From: Gallalistipes aquisgranensis | GTDB taxonomy: Bacteria; Bacteroidota; Bacteroidia; Bacteroidales; Rikenellaceae | Direction: 5' to 3' | Length of the DNA stretch: 64,000 bases | NCBI RefSeq assembly: GCF_014982715.1 | Contig: NZ_JADCJY010000002.1 | Coordinates: 372,001-436,000 of the forward strand | The notes under the pieces: generated by a model | What the model saw: only the letters and a program-made list of their open reading frames with translations | What the model was told of the DNA's origin: nothing | Databases searched by the model: none | Translations under genes and position numbers: made by a program | Shown: one piece after another, positions 35,984 to 44,470 of the stretch | How positions within the stretch are numbered: position 1 is the stretch's first letter | How the letters are laid out: the number at the start of each line of letters is the position of its first letter

Positions 35984-37006
35984 TTACAGAACCGACTCGA
36001 ATTGCTGCAGGAAGCGTATGTCGTTTTCGAAATAGAGCCGCAGGTCCTTTACGCCGAATTTGAGCATGGCGATCCGTTCGACGCCCATTCCGAAGGCGAA
36101 ACCGCTGTATTTGCGGCTGTCGATGCCCGAGGCTTCGAGCACGTTGGGGTCCACCATGCCGCAGCCCATGATCTCCAGCCATCCCGTGCCTTTGCAGACA
36201 TTGCATCCCTTGCCGCCGCACAGGTTGCACGATACGTCCACTTCGGCCGAGGGCTCCGTGAACGGGAAGTAGGAGGGACGCAGCCGGATACGGGCGTTCT
36301 CCCCGAAACACTCCTTGGCGAAGTAGAGGATCGACTGTTTCAGGTCGGCGAACGAGACGTGCTCGTCGATATAGAGTCCTTCGATCTGGTGGAAAATGCA
36401 GTGGGCCCGCGCCGAGATGGCTTCGTTGCGGAACACGCGGCCCGGGCAGATCACGCGGATCGGAGGCTGCTGTTTTTCCATCGTGCGCACCTGGATCGAA
36501 CTGGTGTGGGTACGCAGCAGGATGTCGGGATTCTTCTCGATGAAAAACGTGTCCTGCATGTCGCGTGCCGGGTGTTCGGGCGGGAAGTTGAGCGCCGAAA
36601 AGACATGCCAGTCGTCCTCGATCTCCGGCCCTTCGGCCACGGTGTAGCCCAGGCGCGAGAAAATGGAGACGATCTCGTTCCGCACGAGCGAGATGGGATG
36701 GCGGGTTCCCGGCGCATCGTTCGATCCGGGGCGGGTCATGTCGCCGATCGACCCGGTGTTTTCGGGTTGCCGGGCGGCCTGCGCCTTGAGTTCGTTCACG
36801 CGTTCCAGCGCGCGCGTCTTGAGCCGGTTGAGCTGCTGCCCCAGTTCCCGTTTCATTTCGGGAGCCACGGCCTTGAACTCCTCCATCAGGGCGGTGAGTT
36901 CCCCCTTCTTGCCGAGAACCTTGATGCGGAACTCCTCTATGTCGGCCGCGGCCTTCGGTTTGAACTCCTCCACACGCCGGAGCAGGTCGTTTATTTTTTC
37001 GATCAT
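35984..37006 (-). CDS. pheS: Phenylalanyl-tRNA synthetase alpha subunit
   Basis: A 340-residue class II synthetase subunit. An N-terminal coiled coil (about 1-90) contacts tRNA; the catalytic part has LLRTHTSSIQVRTM, GRVFRNEAISARAH (motif 2) and FAFGMGVERIAMLKFG (motif 3). An insert CNLCGGKGCNVCKGTGW between motifs looks like a zinc knuckle; I recall it in Bacteroidota PheS. pheT is not adjacent. It has its own promoter and heads the run pheS-TPR-envC-ybeY-mnmG, with 52 bp to the TPR gene. Confidence 0.95.
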   Translation of the reverse strand: MIEKINDLLRRVEEFKPKAAADIEEFRIKVLGKKGELTALMEEFKAVAPEMKRELGQQLNRLKTRALERVNELKAQAARQPENTGSIGDMTRPGSNDAPGTRHPISLVRNEIVSIFSRLGYTVAEGPEIEDDWHVFSALNFPPEHPARDMQDTFFIEKNPDILLRTHTSSIQVRTMEKQQPPIRVICPGRVFRNEAISARAHCIFHQIEGLYIDEHVSFADLKQSILYFAKECFGENARIRLRPSYFPFTEPSAEVDVSCNLCGGKGCNVCKGTGWLEIMGCGMVDPNVLEASGIDSRKYSGFAFGMGVERIAMLKFGVKDLRLYFENDIRFLQQFESVL

Positions 37007-37054
37007 TTTTTGTTATTTTGAGCTTTATACCTACTTTTATCCCAGTTTAACAGG

Positions 37055-37062
37055 CAAAGTTA
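37055..37062 (-). promoter_or_regulatory. Bacteroidota -7 element for pheS
   Basis: CAAAGTTA on + is TAACTTTG on minus (TAnnTTTG), 48 bp upstream of pheS. It may drive the five-gene run down to mnmG. Confidence 0.5.
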
Positions 37063-37075
37063 AGAAAATTTGCGG

Positions 37076-39370
37076 ATGATACGCATCAAAATAGCATTAA
37101 TCCTCCTGTTTTTGTCTTCCGCCGCGGTGTCGGAGGCCCAGCGGGTAGGACTGGTGCTCAGCGGCGGGGGAGCCAAGGGACTCTATCATATCGGCGTGAT
37201 CCGTGCCCTGGAAGAGAACGGGATTCCGATCGACTATGTGACCGGAACCTCCATGGGAGCCATCATCGGCGGCCTCTATGCCACGGGTATCACGCCGCAG
37301 CGCATGGCCGACGAGTTCATGTCCGAGCAGATCGTCTACTGGCTCACGGGCCGGATCGAACCCGCCTATATCTACTATTTCAAGAGGATGAGGCCCAATG
37401 CGGCCATGATTACCCTGCGGTTCGATCCCAGGGCCAAAAAGAAAGTTTCGCCCATTCCGGCCAATTTCGTTTCGTCGAGTCAGATCGACCTGGCCTGCGT
37501 CGATTTCTTTTCGTCGGCCACGGCGGGCTGCGACGGTGATTTCGACCGCCTGTTCGTGCCGTTCCGCTGCGTGGCGACCGATGCGGCCAACCACCGGGAG
37601 GTGATCCACCGCAGCGGCGACCTGGGCAAGGCGATCCGTACTTCGATGACTATTCCGTTGTTGTACAAGCCGATCCGCATGGACTCCGCCGTGCTTTACG
37701 ACGGCGGACTGTACGACAATTTCCCGTGGCGGGTGATGGACGCAGAGTTCCATCCCGACGTGCTGATCGGCAGCTCCTGTGCCGAGGGGCATGCCGATCC
37801 CGAGGAGAACAACCTGACCGACCAGATTTTCGCCCTGACCACCATGCACACCGACTATGACCTGCCGGCCGACCGGGGGGTGATGATCCGCCGGGTTTTC
37901 GACGATGTGACCACGCTCGATTTCAGCAAGGCGGCCTATGTGATCCAGCAGGGTTACGACGATGCCATGGCCGTCATGGACCGGATCAAGGCGAAAGTTT
38001 CCCGGCGGGTCGATCCCGACCGGCTTGCCCGGCGACGGGAGGAGTACCGCAGCCAGCTGCCTCCGCTGATTTTCGACCGCTACGACATCGGCGGACTTAA
38101 CCGGGCCCAGCAGGGATACGTGCGGAAACTGCTCCGCCTCGACCGCCGCAATGCCTCCTACGACCTCGACCGGTTCCGTTCCGAGTATTTCAAGATCCTT
38201 TCCGAAGGGGAGATCGAGGGCGATTATCCGGACGTGACCTACAACGATTCCACGGGCCGGTTCGACCTCAGCATGAAGATGCACACGAAACCCAGTCTGA
38301 AATTGATGTTCGGCGGCAATATCTCCTCCACGGCCCTGAACCAGGCCTATATCGGACTGGAGTACAAACGGATCGGCCGCACGGCCCAGAGCTACAATCT
38401 GGACGGCTATTTCAGCGCCTTCTACTCTTCGGTGGCGCTCAGCGGACGCACCGACTTTTTCATCAAGGTTCCCTTTTATCTGGAATACGGCTTTACGGGG
38501 AACTACTACAACTATTTCCGCAGCAATTTCGGGTTCCTGTCCAAAAACCACGACCTGACCTATTCGAAATACAACGACAACTATTTCACCGCCTCGATCG
38601 GCATGCCCGTGGGGCGTCATGCCGTGGTCAGCATCCGGGCCAACGTGGGGCAGAACGATTACCGCTATTTCCAGCAGTCGGGCTTCGACAAGGATGTGGA
38701 TACGCTCGACAAGACCCGGTTCCGGTTCGTGGGGGCGAAGATCGAACTCGAACGCCGCAGTCTCAATTACCGGTTCTACCCCACGCGGGGCATCCATCAG
38801 TCCATGTCGCTCATGTTCATCGACGGCAAGGAGTATTTCTGGCCGGGCACGACGGGACGCCTGGCCGGCCAGCTCGGCGACGAGGGACACCGTTTCTGGT
38901 TCGGGGCCCATTTCCGGCGGGAACATTTCTTCCCCGTTCATCCCGTGAAGTGGTTTTCGTGGGGATATATGGTCGATTGCGTGCTCTCTTCCCATGCCGA
39001 TTTCCTCAATCAGTACGCCACCAATATCTCTTCGCCGGCCTTTACGCCCACGCCGCACAGCAAGATCGTCTATCTGAAGGAATTCCGCAGCAGTTCGTTC
39101 CTCGGGGCGGGTCTCGTGCCCACCTTCGAGTTCGGCCCCAACTTCTATTTCAAGGCCGGAGCCTACGCTTTCCTGCCCGACAACTATCAGGGATTCGAAG
39201 AGGGAATCCGCCAACGGCTGCGCTACATTTTCGACGGCACGCTGGTCTACCAGACCCTGATCGGCCCGATCAGCCTCTCCGTTTCCAAGTACGACACTAA
39301 CCGGAACAACTGGTTCATCACCTTCAATTTCGGGTATGCGATCTTCAACAAAAAGGGGCTCTTCTATTGA
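37076..39370 (+). CDS. Patatin-like phospholipase with C-terminal outer-membrane barrel (PlpD/RssA type)
   Basis: A 764-residue secreted protein: signal peptide (about 1-21), then a patatin domain with oxyanion loop SGGGAKG, nucleophile elbow GTSMG (S59) and catalytic dyad Asp in LYDGGLYDNFPW (D209). A linker with one POTRA-like region (about 310-400) precedes a C-terminal surface-antigen barrel ending in WFITFNFGYAIFNKKGLFY. This is the type V-like architecture of PlpD. The Ser-Asp dyad is intact, so lipid hydrolase activity is expected. The ATG at 37076 is preferred to an in-frame TTG two codons upstream. Confidence 0.9.
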   Translation: MIRIKIALILLFLSSAAVSEAQRVGLVLSGGGAKGLYHIGVIRALEENGIPIDYVTGTSMGAIIGGLYATGITPQRMADEFMSEQIVYWLTGRIEPAYIYYFKRMRPNAAMITLRFDPRAKKKVSPIPANFVSSSQIDLACVDFFSSATAGCDGDFDRLFVPFRCVATDAANHREVIHRSGDLGKAIRTSMTIPLLYKPIRMDSAVLYDGGLYDNFPWRVMDAEFHPDVLIGSSCAEGHADPEENNLTDQIFALTTMHTDYDLPADRGVMIRRVFDDVTTLDFSKAAYVIQQGYDDAMAVMDRIKAKVSRRVDPDRLARRREEYRSQLPPLIFDRYDIGGLNRAQQGYVRKLLRLDRRNASYDLDRFRSEYFKILSEGEIEGDYPDVTYNDSTGRFDLSMKMHTKPSLKLMFGGNISSTALNQAYIGLEYKRIGRTAQSYNLDGYFSAFYSSVALSGRTDFFIKVPFYLEYGFTGNYYNYFRSNFGFLSKNHDLTYSKYNDNYFTASIGMPVGRHAVVSIRANVGQNDYRYFQQSGFDKDVDTLDKTRFRFVGAKIELERRSLNYRFYPTRGIHQSMSLMFIDGKEYFWPGTTGRLAGQLGDEGHRFWFGAHFRREHFFPVHPVKWFSWGYMVDCVLSSHADFLNQYATNISSPAFTPTPHSKIVYLKEFRSSSFLGAGLVPTFEFGPNFYFKAGAYAFLPDNYQGFEEGIRQRLRYIFDGTLVYQTLIGPISLSVSKYDTNRNNWFITFNFGYAIFNKKGLFY

Positions 39371-39415
39371 CGGCCGGGGCGGAGGACGGTCCGGTCAGGC
39401 CCGGAAAAACGATCG

Positions 39416-39449
39416 TCACCCCCGCCGGAACGAACTCCGGCGGGGGTGA
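39416..39449. terminator. Hairpin between the patatin and GH89 genes
   Basis: A perfect 14-bp stem TCACCCCCGCCGGA with its complement and a 6-nt loop. A TTTTT run follows on the minus strand, so it probably ends the polysaccharide-locus transcript as well as the convergent patatin gene. Confidence 0.7.
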
Positions 39450-39479
39450 AACGGTTCAGATCGGACGGTTCCGGGGAGT

Positions 39480-41684
39480 TTAGTTCCCGGCTATTTTTTC
39501 CCTGTATTTCCCGTACATCCGGCGCGACAGTGCGACAGGATCTCCCTGGGGTTCGGCAGGGAAGGGATCGGTGCGGCCCACCCATTCCCATTCGAAATCG
39601 TACATCCGTTCCTGCAGGGCCTCTTCGTCGAGCGGTTTTCCTTCGTCCAGCGACCGGATCAGCGCCTCCCGGAACATCTCCCAGCGGGGTTTGTAGTAGC
39701 TCCCTACCAGTCCGGCCCAACAGCGGTTCGCATAGTCGTTGAGCGACTGTTTCCGGCCGCCCCAGGTGGTGAGGATATTGCGTGCGTCGCGTTCGAAATA
39801 GGCCTTTTCCGGAGCGGTTTCCCCCCATCGGCGGGCGTCCGCGATCCATTTCCCCAGCAGGAAATAGGCGTCGCTGCCCAGCAGCGCCTCCAGGTCGTCG
39901 AGCAGGTCGAGCATCTCTGCGGATGCCGTTTCCACACCGGTCCGGTCACCCCTGCGGTAGGCTTCGAGGTTTCGTGCGGCCAGTTTCCCGAAATGGTTTT
40001 CCAGACATTGCCGCCCGATGTTCACGCAGTCGAACCGGTAGGAGGGCGAATCGCTTCCGCGGGCCGCGAGCAGTTCGCCCCATGCCTGGAGCAGCGTGCG
40101 GTTGTCGTAGCAGATTTTGGAACTGTTCCATTTACCGTATCCTTTGAGGTCGGGTCTCGCGCAGACCATCGAACCCCGGTTGGTCGAAGCTTCCCGGTAG
40201 ATGCTGTCGCAGAGCAGGCGCCATGCCTTCCGCATGTGTTCGTCCCCGTGGCCCAGACGGCGGTCGGCCAGCCGTTCGATCCACTCCCGGTCGGAAAGAG
40301 GCAGGTCCCACGCGCGGTCGAGCACGTATTCGTACATGAACGGGTTGACGTCCAGTCCTTCCAGTGTGCAGCCCACACCGGAAAAGCCGGGGCCTGCACT
40401 CCTGTAAGCGCTGTCCAGTTTCGAGCCTGCGTCGTGCAGGTCGCCGGCGAGCATGGTGTTGCCGCCGAAGTTTCCCAGGTAGCACCAGATGAAGGGCCGG
40501 CCGTAGAACGATTCGGTACGGCGCCAGATTTCCGTGCGGTCGCAGTAGTAGTCGAGCATCAGCAGCCGCTCTTCCGGTACGGCGGTCAGGTAGGCCCGCA
40601 ACCGTTCGGGCGTCCAGTGTTTCCGTTTGTGGTAGAAGACCCACGCCATTTGCAGCCACACGGCCTCCGGATCGAAACGGGCCATCGACTCGTAGGTGAG
40701 CCGGGCGGCCCGGGCCAGATAGTCCGGTTCCCAGTCGGGCGGGTCCAGTTCGTTGAAGGGGTCGGCTCCGTAGATGTGGCTGCGGCCGAAAAGCCTCTCC
40801 TGTTCCTGCATGAAGGCTTCCTGGATCCGTCCGAAAAGGGGGTCTTCCGGATTCAGGTAGTAGGTGTTGTATGCCTCGCCGAATCCTCCCCACGGATTCA
40901 GCCGGCTGATGTCGGCCCCGGGATAATGCTCTTTCAGCACGCCGGGGACGTGTCCCGTGAACGAGGTGAAGATCGGCCGGATCCCCAGCTCCCGTTCCCG
41001 GGCCACGATCCGCTGCTGGAGCCGGAGCTGACCTTCGAGCCAGCTTTCGGGCAGGGGGCCGTGCCATGCGTCGACGTTGGCCATGCGGTGCCAGCCCAGG
41101 TAGGAGGGCCCCGTGAAGTAGGAGAGTATCTCCCCGCGGCTCAGCCCCATATCGCTCCACACCTTGTACCATACCGATTCCTGGGCCGTAGTGGCCAGCG
41201 CCATGTTGACGCCGTTGAGGGCCATCCAGTCGATCAGCCGTTCCCAGTCCTCCCATTGCCACCAGTTGAGCGAATATCCCGACGTACAGTAGTTCAGGAA
41301 GAAGCGGTGAGGGACTTTCGCGGACGCCTCCACCGTGCCCGTCACCTGCGGCAGACGGTCGGGTTCCCGGAGCGTGTCGCGCCGGTACCATGTGACGGTC
41401 AGGTCGCAGTAGTTTTTCAGATAGTAGTTCAGGCCGAAGGCCATCGACCCGGCCGAATTTCCCCCGATCACGATCCTGTCGCCTTCGCTGCGCAGGGTGA
41501 AGCGGTCTCCGTTCTCTTGTCCGGGAAGTTTTTCGAACCCGACCGCTCCGTGGTTGCGGGGCAGTATCCGGCGGGTCAGGGCTTCAGCGGCCGTTATGTC
41601 CGGGTCGGCAGCTTCCCGGCAGGCGGGAAACAGGATCAGCGACAACAGAACTGCGGCGGCCGTTTTCATCATCGTTTTCCTCAT
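39480..41684 (-). CDS. Alpha-N-acetylglucosaminidase, GH89 (NAGLU family), lipoprotein
   Basis: A 734-residue exo-enzyme cleaving terminal alpha-linked GlcNAc. The lipobox LILFPAC gives Cys22. The GH89 catalytic domain has YGADPFNELDPPDWEP with E312 as acid/base and CTLEGLDVNPFMYEYV with E442 as nucleophile, matching the positions in human NAGLU (E316/E446). The start at 41684 overlaps the GH3 stop by ATGA; an internal ATG at 41672 with a better ribosome site is possible. It is the last gene of the polysaccharide locus. Known targets of bacterial GH89 are alpha-1,4-GlcNAc caps on gastric-type mucin and heparan-type ends. Confidence 0.93.
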   Translation of the reverse strand: MRKTMMKTAAAVLLSLILFPACREAADPDITAAEALTRRILPRNHGAVGFEKLPGQENGDRFTLRSEGDRIVIGGNSAGSMAFGLNYYLKNYCDLTVTWYRRDTLREPDRLPQVTGTVEASAKVPHRFFLNYCTSGYSLNWWQWEDWERLIDWMALNGVNMALATTAQESVWYKVWSDMGLSRGEILSYFTGPSYLGWHRMANVDAWHGPLPESWLEGQLRLQQRIVARERELGIRPIFTSFTGHVPGVLKEHYPGADISRLNPWGGFGEAYNTYYLNPEDPLFGRIQEAFMQEQERLFGRSHIYGADPFNELDPPDWEPDYLARAARLTYESMARFDPEAVWLQMAWVFYHKRKHWTPERLRAYLTAVPEERLLMLDYYCDRTEIWRRTESFYGRPFIWCYLGNFGGNTMLAGDLHDAGSKLDSAYRSAGPGFSGVGCTLEGLDVNPFMYEYVLDRAWDLPLSDREWIERLADRRLGHGDEHMRKAWRLLCDSIYREASTNRGSMVCARPDLKGYGKWNSSKICYDNRTLLQAWGELLAARGSDSPSYRFDCVNIGRQCLENHFGKLAARNLEAYRRGDRTGVETASAEMLDLLDDLEALLGSDAYFLLGKWIADARRWGETAPEKAYFERDARNILTTWGGRKQSLNDYANRCWAGLVGSYYKPRWEMFREALIRSLDEGKPLDEEALQERMYDFEWEWVGRTDPFPAEPQGDPVALSRRMYGKYREKIAGN

Positions 41685-44464
41685 TTCTTTACGGGTGTAA
41701 GGTTGATACTCTCCACGGCACCGCTTCCTCCGGTGATCAGGATGCGGATGTCGCTGGCATTGGTCAGCGGGAAGGTGTAGTTCACGAAATTCAGGTCGGC
41801 GTCCACTTCGCCCCGGTGTACGGTGAGAAACTGTCCGCCGCCCGAGGTGAGCTGGATTTCGAAGCGGCACCGCGTGCCGTTCATCCAGCCGATCCCGATC
41901 TCCCGGACCCGGGCCGCCTCGCCCAGCGGCAGGGTGAGGTATTCCCCGGCGGCTTTGAAACGCCACGGATAGCGCGGGCCGTTCTGCTCCTTGGCCGGGG
42001 CCTTCGTTGCGACCACCGTGAGGGTCGATTTCAGCCGGATGTCGCCCGACGAGGCTCCGACCATGATGTCGAAGTCGCCCGGTTCCACCACCCGGTGCAT
42101 GTCCCGGTCGAGCAGCGAAAGGTCTTTGGGCCGGAGGGTCATTGTCACGCGGCGGGTCTCGCCCGGTTTCAGATGGATGCGGTCGAAGCCGCGCAGGTTC
42201 TTTTCGTAGGTGGTCACCGAGGAGACCACGTCGCGCGTGTAGAGCTGCACCACTTCGTCCCCGGCCATCTTTCCGGTGTTGGTCACATCGAACGATACCT
42301 CAGCCGGCTCGTGGGGCGTGACGACGGCCGGTTCGATCTGCAGGTTCGAATATTCGAACGTGGTGTAACTCAGTCCGTAACCGAATTCGTACAGGGCCCC
42401 GTTCACGCGGCTCTGGTCGCCCGACGGTCCCGGCTTCACCCCTCCGTCGAGGTTGGCGGCCGGTTTGCTGGGAAAATTGAAGGGAATCTGCCCCACGTGT
42501 TTGGGGAAGGTGACGGTCAGTTTACCTCCCGGGTTGTACTCGCCGAAGAGGACTTCGTAGACGGCCTGCCCGCCCTGCGCTCCCGGATACCAGGCTTCCA
42601 GGATGGCGTCCACATGGGCGTCGGCCCAGTTGATCGAATTGGGGCGGCCGTTTATCATCACGAGGATCACGGGCTTGCCTGTGGCATATACCGCCCGCAG
42701 CAGTTCTTCCTGCCGTCCCGGCAGTTCGAGGCTCGAGCGGGAGCGGTTTTCCCCGCAGGTGCGCGTTCCGCCTCCCAGCACCACGATCGCCACGTCGCTC
42801 CGGCGGGCGGCTTCCGCTGCCCGTTCGATGCCGGCCCGCTCGCTGTCCGTGAGCTCTTCGTGCAGGATTTCGGACTGGGGCCAGTTGGCGTCGACCAGTT
42901 CGCAGCCCTTTTCATAGAGGATTTCGCAACGGCCGCCGAGGTTCCTTTTCAGCCCGTCCAGTACCGAGGTGACCTCCACGGCCAGCGGTCCGTAATGGAG
43001 CAGGGCGTAGGACCGTTCGTCGGCATTGGGTCCGCAGACGGCGATCCGTTTCACTTGCGAAGCGTCCAGCGGCAGGATTCCGTCCCTGTTTTTCAGCAGT
43101 ACCAGCGACTCGCGGGAGGCCTGCAACGCCACTTTCCGGTGTTCCGGGCCGTCCACTTCGCGGTCGGCCGCCTCCAGGTCGGTCTGGTAGGGACGGTCGA
43201 ACAGGCCCACCGTGAATTTCACCCGCAGCACGTCGCGCACCCGGTCGTCCAGCGTCTCGCGGCTGACGGCTCCTTCGCGCAGCAGCTCCCGCAGGGGTGT
43301 CACGTAGGTCTCCGGTGCGCTGAACGTGCAGCGTACGTTGAGACCTGCCTCGAAACTCTGGCGGACGGCCTCCTTCATGTCCGGTGCCGTGCGGTGCTTG
43401 GTGTGGAGATACTCCACCGAACCGCTGTCCGAAACCACGTACCCGCGGAAACCCATCTCCTTTCTCAGACGCTGGGTCAGCCAGTAGCGGCTGCCCTCGA
43501 TCGGGATGCCGTCGTAGTCGTTATAACTGCACATCACGCCCAGGAGTCCGGCCCGGCCGATCACTTCGGCGAAAGGATAGACGTGAATGTTTTCCACCTC
43601 GCGCGGGGCGATCTGCGGGTCCACGCGCGACATGCCCTCGCGTCCTCCCTTGTTGTTGCTGTACGCCACGAAATGTTTGGCGGTGGCGGCGATCTGACAG
43701 TCGGTCTGCATGCCGCGGGCCATCTCCACGCCCAGTTCCGCCACCAGGTAGGGACTCTCGCCGTAAACCTCCTCGTAACGGCCCCAGCGCTGGTCGCGCC
43801 CCACGTCGAGTATCGGGGCGTAGACGTTGGTGTAGCCCAGCAGCCGTGCTTCGCGGCCGGTGATGTAGCCCACCTGCCGGATCAGTTCCCGGTTCCACGT
43901 GTGTCCCAGTCCGAGCTGGCAGGGGAAGTTGGTGGCCCGGTAGGCTTCCACTCCGCGGATGCCCTCGTTGGTCATGTCGGCCGGGATGCCCAGCCGGGTC
44001 CGTTCCACGAAAAAGCGCTGCACCTCGTTGATCGCCCATGCATGGCGCGATGCGGGCCACACGTTGGGATCGTCGCAGACCGGTTTCCCCCATTGCAGGA
44101 ATCCGTTCAGGTGCTCGTCGATGGCACCGATCCCGTCCTTCCAGAGTTTCGTGTCCCACTCGGGCGTGGGCAGCGCGTCGCGCAGGACCCTTCGGAATCC
44201 GTAGAGCGTGACCAGCTGGCAGGTCTTCTCCTCGTCGGTCATCTGCGAGAGAAGGTCTTCGATCCGGTCTTCGACCCGGGCCGCGGGGTCTTCGTAAATG
44301 TCTTTTTTCCCGTTCTTGTTGAAGTCGATCCATCCCTTCCGGTAGATGGAGTTTTTCGGCAGGTCATATCTGCGCACGGGCTGTCCGGGTTCGGGCGTCT
44401 GCCCTGCGCAGGGACCCCCTGCGGCCAGCAGGGCCGCCAGACAGAGGATAGTCGGTTTTTTCAT
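41681..44464 (-). CDS. Glycoside hydrolase family 3 with C-terminal extension
   Basis: A 927-residue secreted GH3: signal peptide about 1-21, then an EF-hand-like DFNKNGKKDIYEDP (about 47-60), unusual at the N-terminus. The (beta/alpha)8 domain has CQIAATAKHFVAYSNN and the nucleophile in GYVVSDSGSVEY (D346; Ser-Gly replaces the common Trp after Asp). Next come the alpha/beta sandwich (GGGTRTCGENRSRSSLELPG) and a fibronectin III-like domain (GYGLSYTTFEYS). The last about 110 residues form an extra beta-rich domain. It is probably a periplasmic exo-beta-glycosidase (glucosidase, xylosidase or hexosaminidase). It sits between the beta-helix and GH89 genes. Confidence 0.92.
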   Translation of the reverse strand: MKKPTILCLAALLAAGGPCAGQTPEPGQPVRRYDLPKNSIYRKGWIDFNKNGKKDIYEDPAARVEDRIEDLLSQMTDEEKTCQLVTLYGFRRVLRDALPTPEWDTKLWKDGIGAIDEHLNGFLQWGKPVCDDPNVWPASRHAWAINEVQRFFVERTRLGIPADMTNEGIRGVEAYRATNFPCQLGLGHTWNRELIRQVGYITGREARLLGYTNVYAPILDVGRDQRWGRYEEVYGESPYLVAELGVEMARGMQTDCQIAATAKHFVAYSNNKGGREGMSRVDPQIAPREVENIHVYPFAEVIGRAGLLGVMCSYNDYDGIPIEGSRYWLTQRLRKEMGFRGYVVSDSGSVEYLHTKHRTAPDMKEAVRQSFEAGLNVRCTFSAPETYVTPLRELLREGAVSRETLDDRVRDVLRVKFTVGLFDRPYQTDLEAADREVDGPEHRKVALQASRESLVLLKNRDGILPLDASQVKRIAVCGPNADERSYALLHYGPLAVEVTSVLDGLKRNLGGRCEILYEKGCELVDANWPQSEILHEELTDSERAGIERAAEAARRSDVAIVVLGGGTRTCGENRSRSSLELPGRQEELLRAVYATGKPVILVMINGRPNSINWADAHVDAILEAWYPGAQGGQAVYEVLFGEYNPGGKLTVTFPKHVGQIPFNFPSKPAANLDGGVKPGPSGDQSRVNGALYEFGYGLSYTTFEYSNLQIEPAVVTPHEPAEVSFDVTNTGKMAGDEVVQLYTRDVVSSVTTYEKNLRGFDRIHLKPGETRRVTMTLRPKDLSLLDRDMHRVVEPGDFDIMVGASSGDIRLKSTLTVVATKAPAKEQNGPRYPWRFKAAGEYLTLPLGEAARVREIGIGWMNGTRCRFEIQLTSGGGQFLTVHRGEVDADLNFVNYTFPLTNASDIRILITGGSGAVESINLTPVKK

Positions 44465-44470
44465 CGTCGT

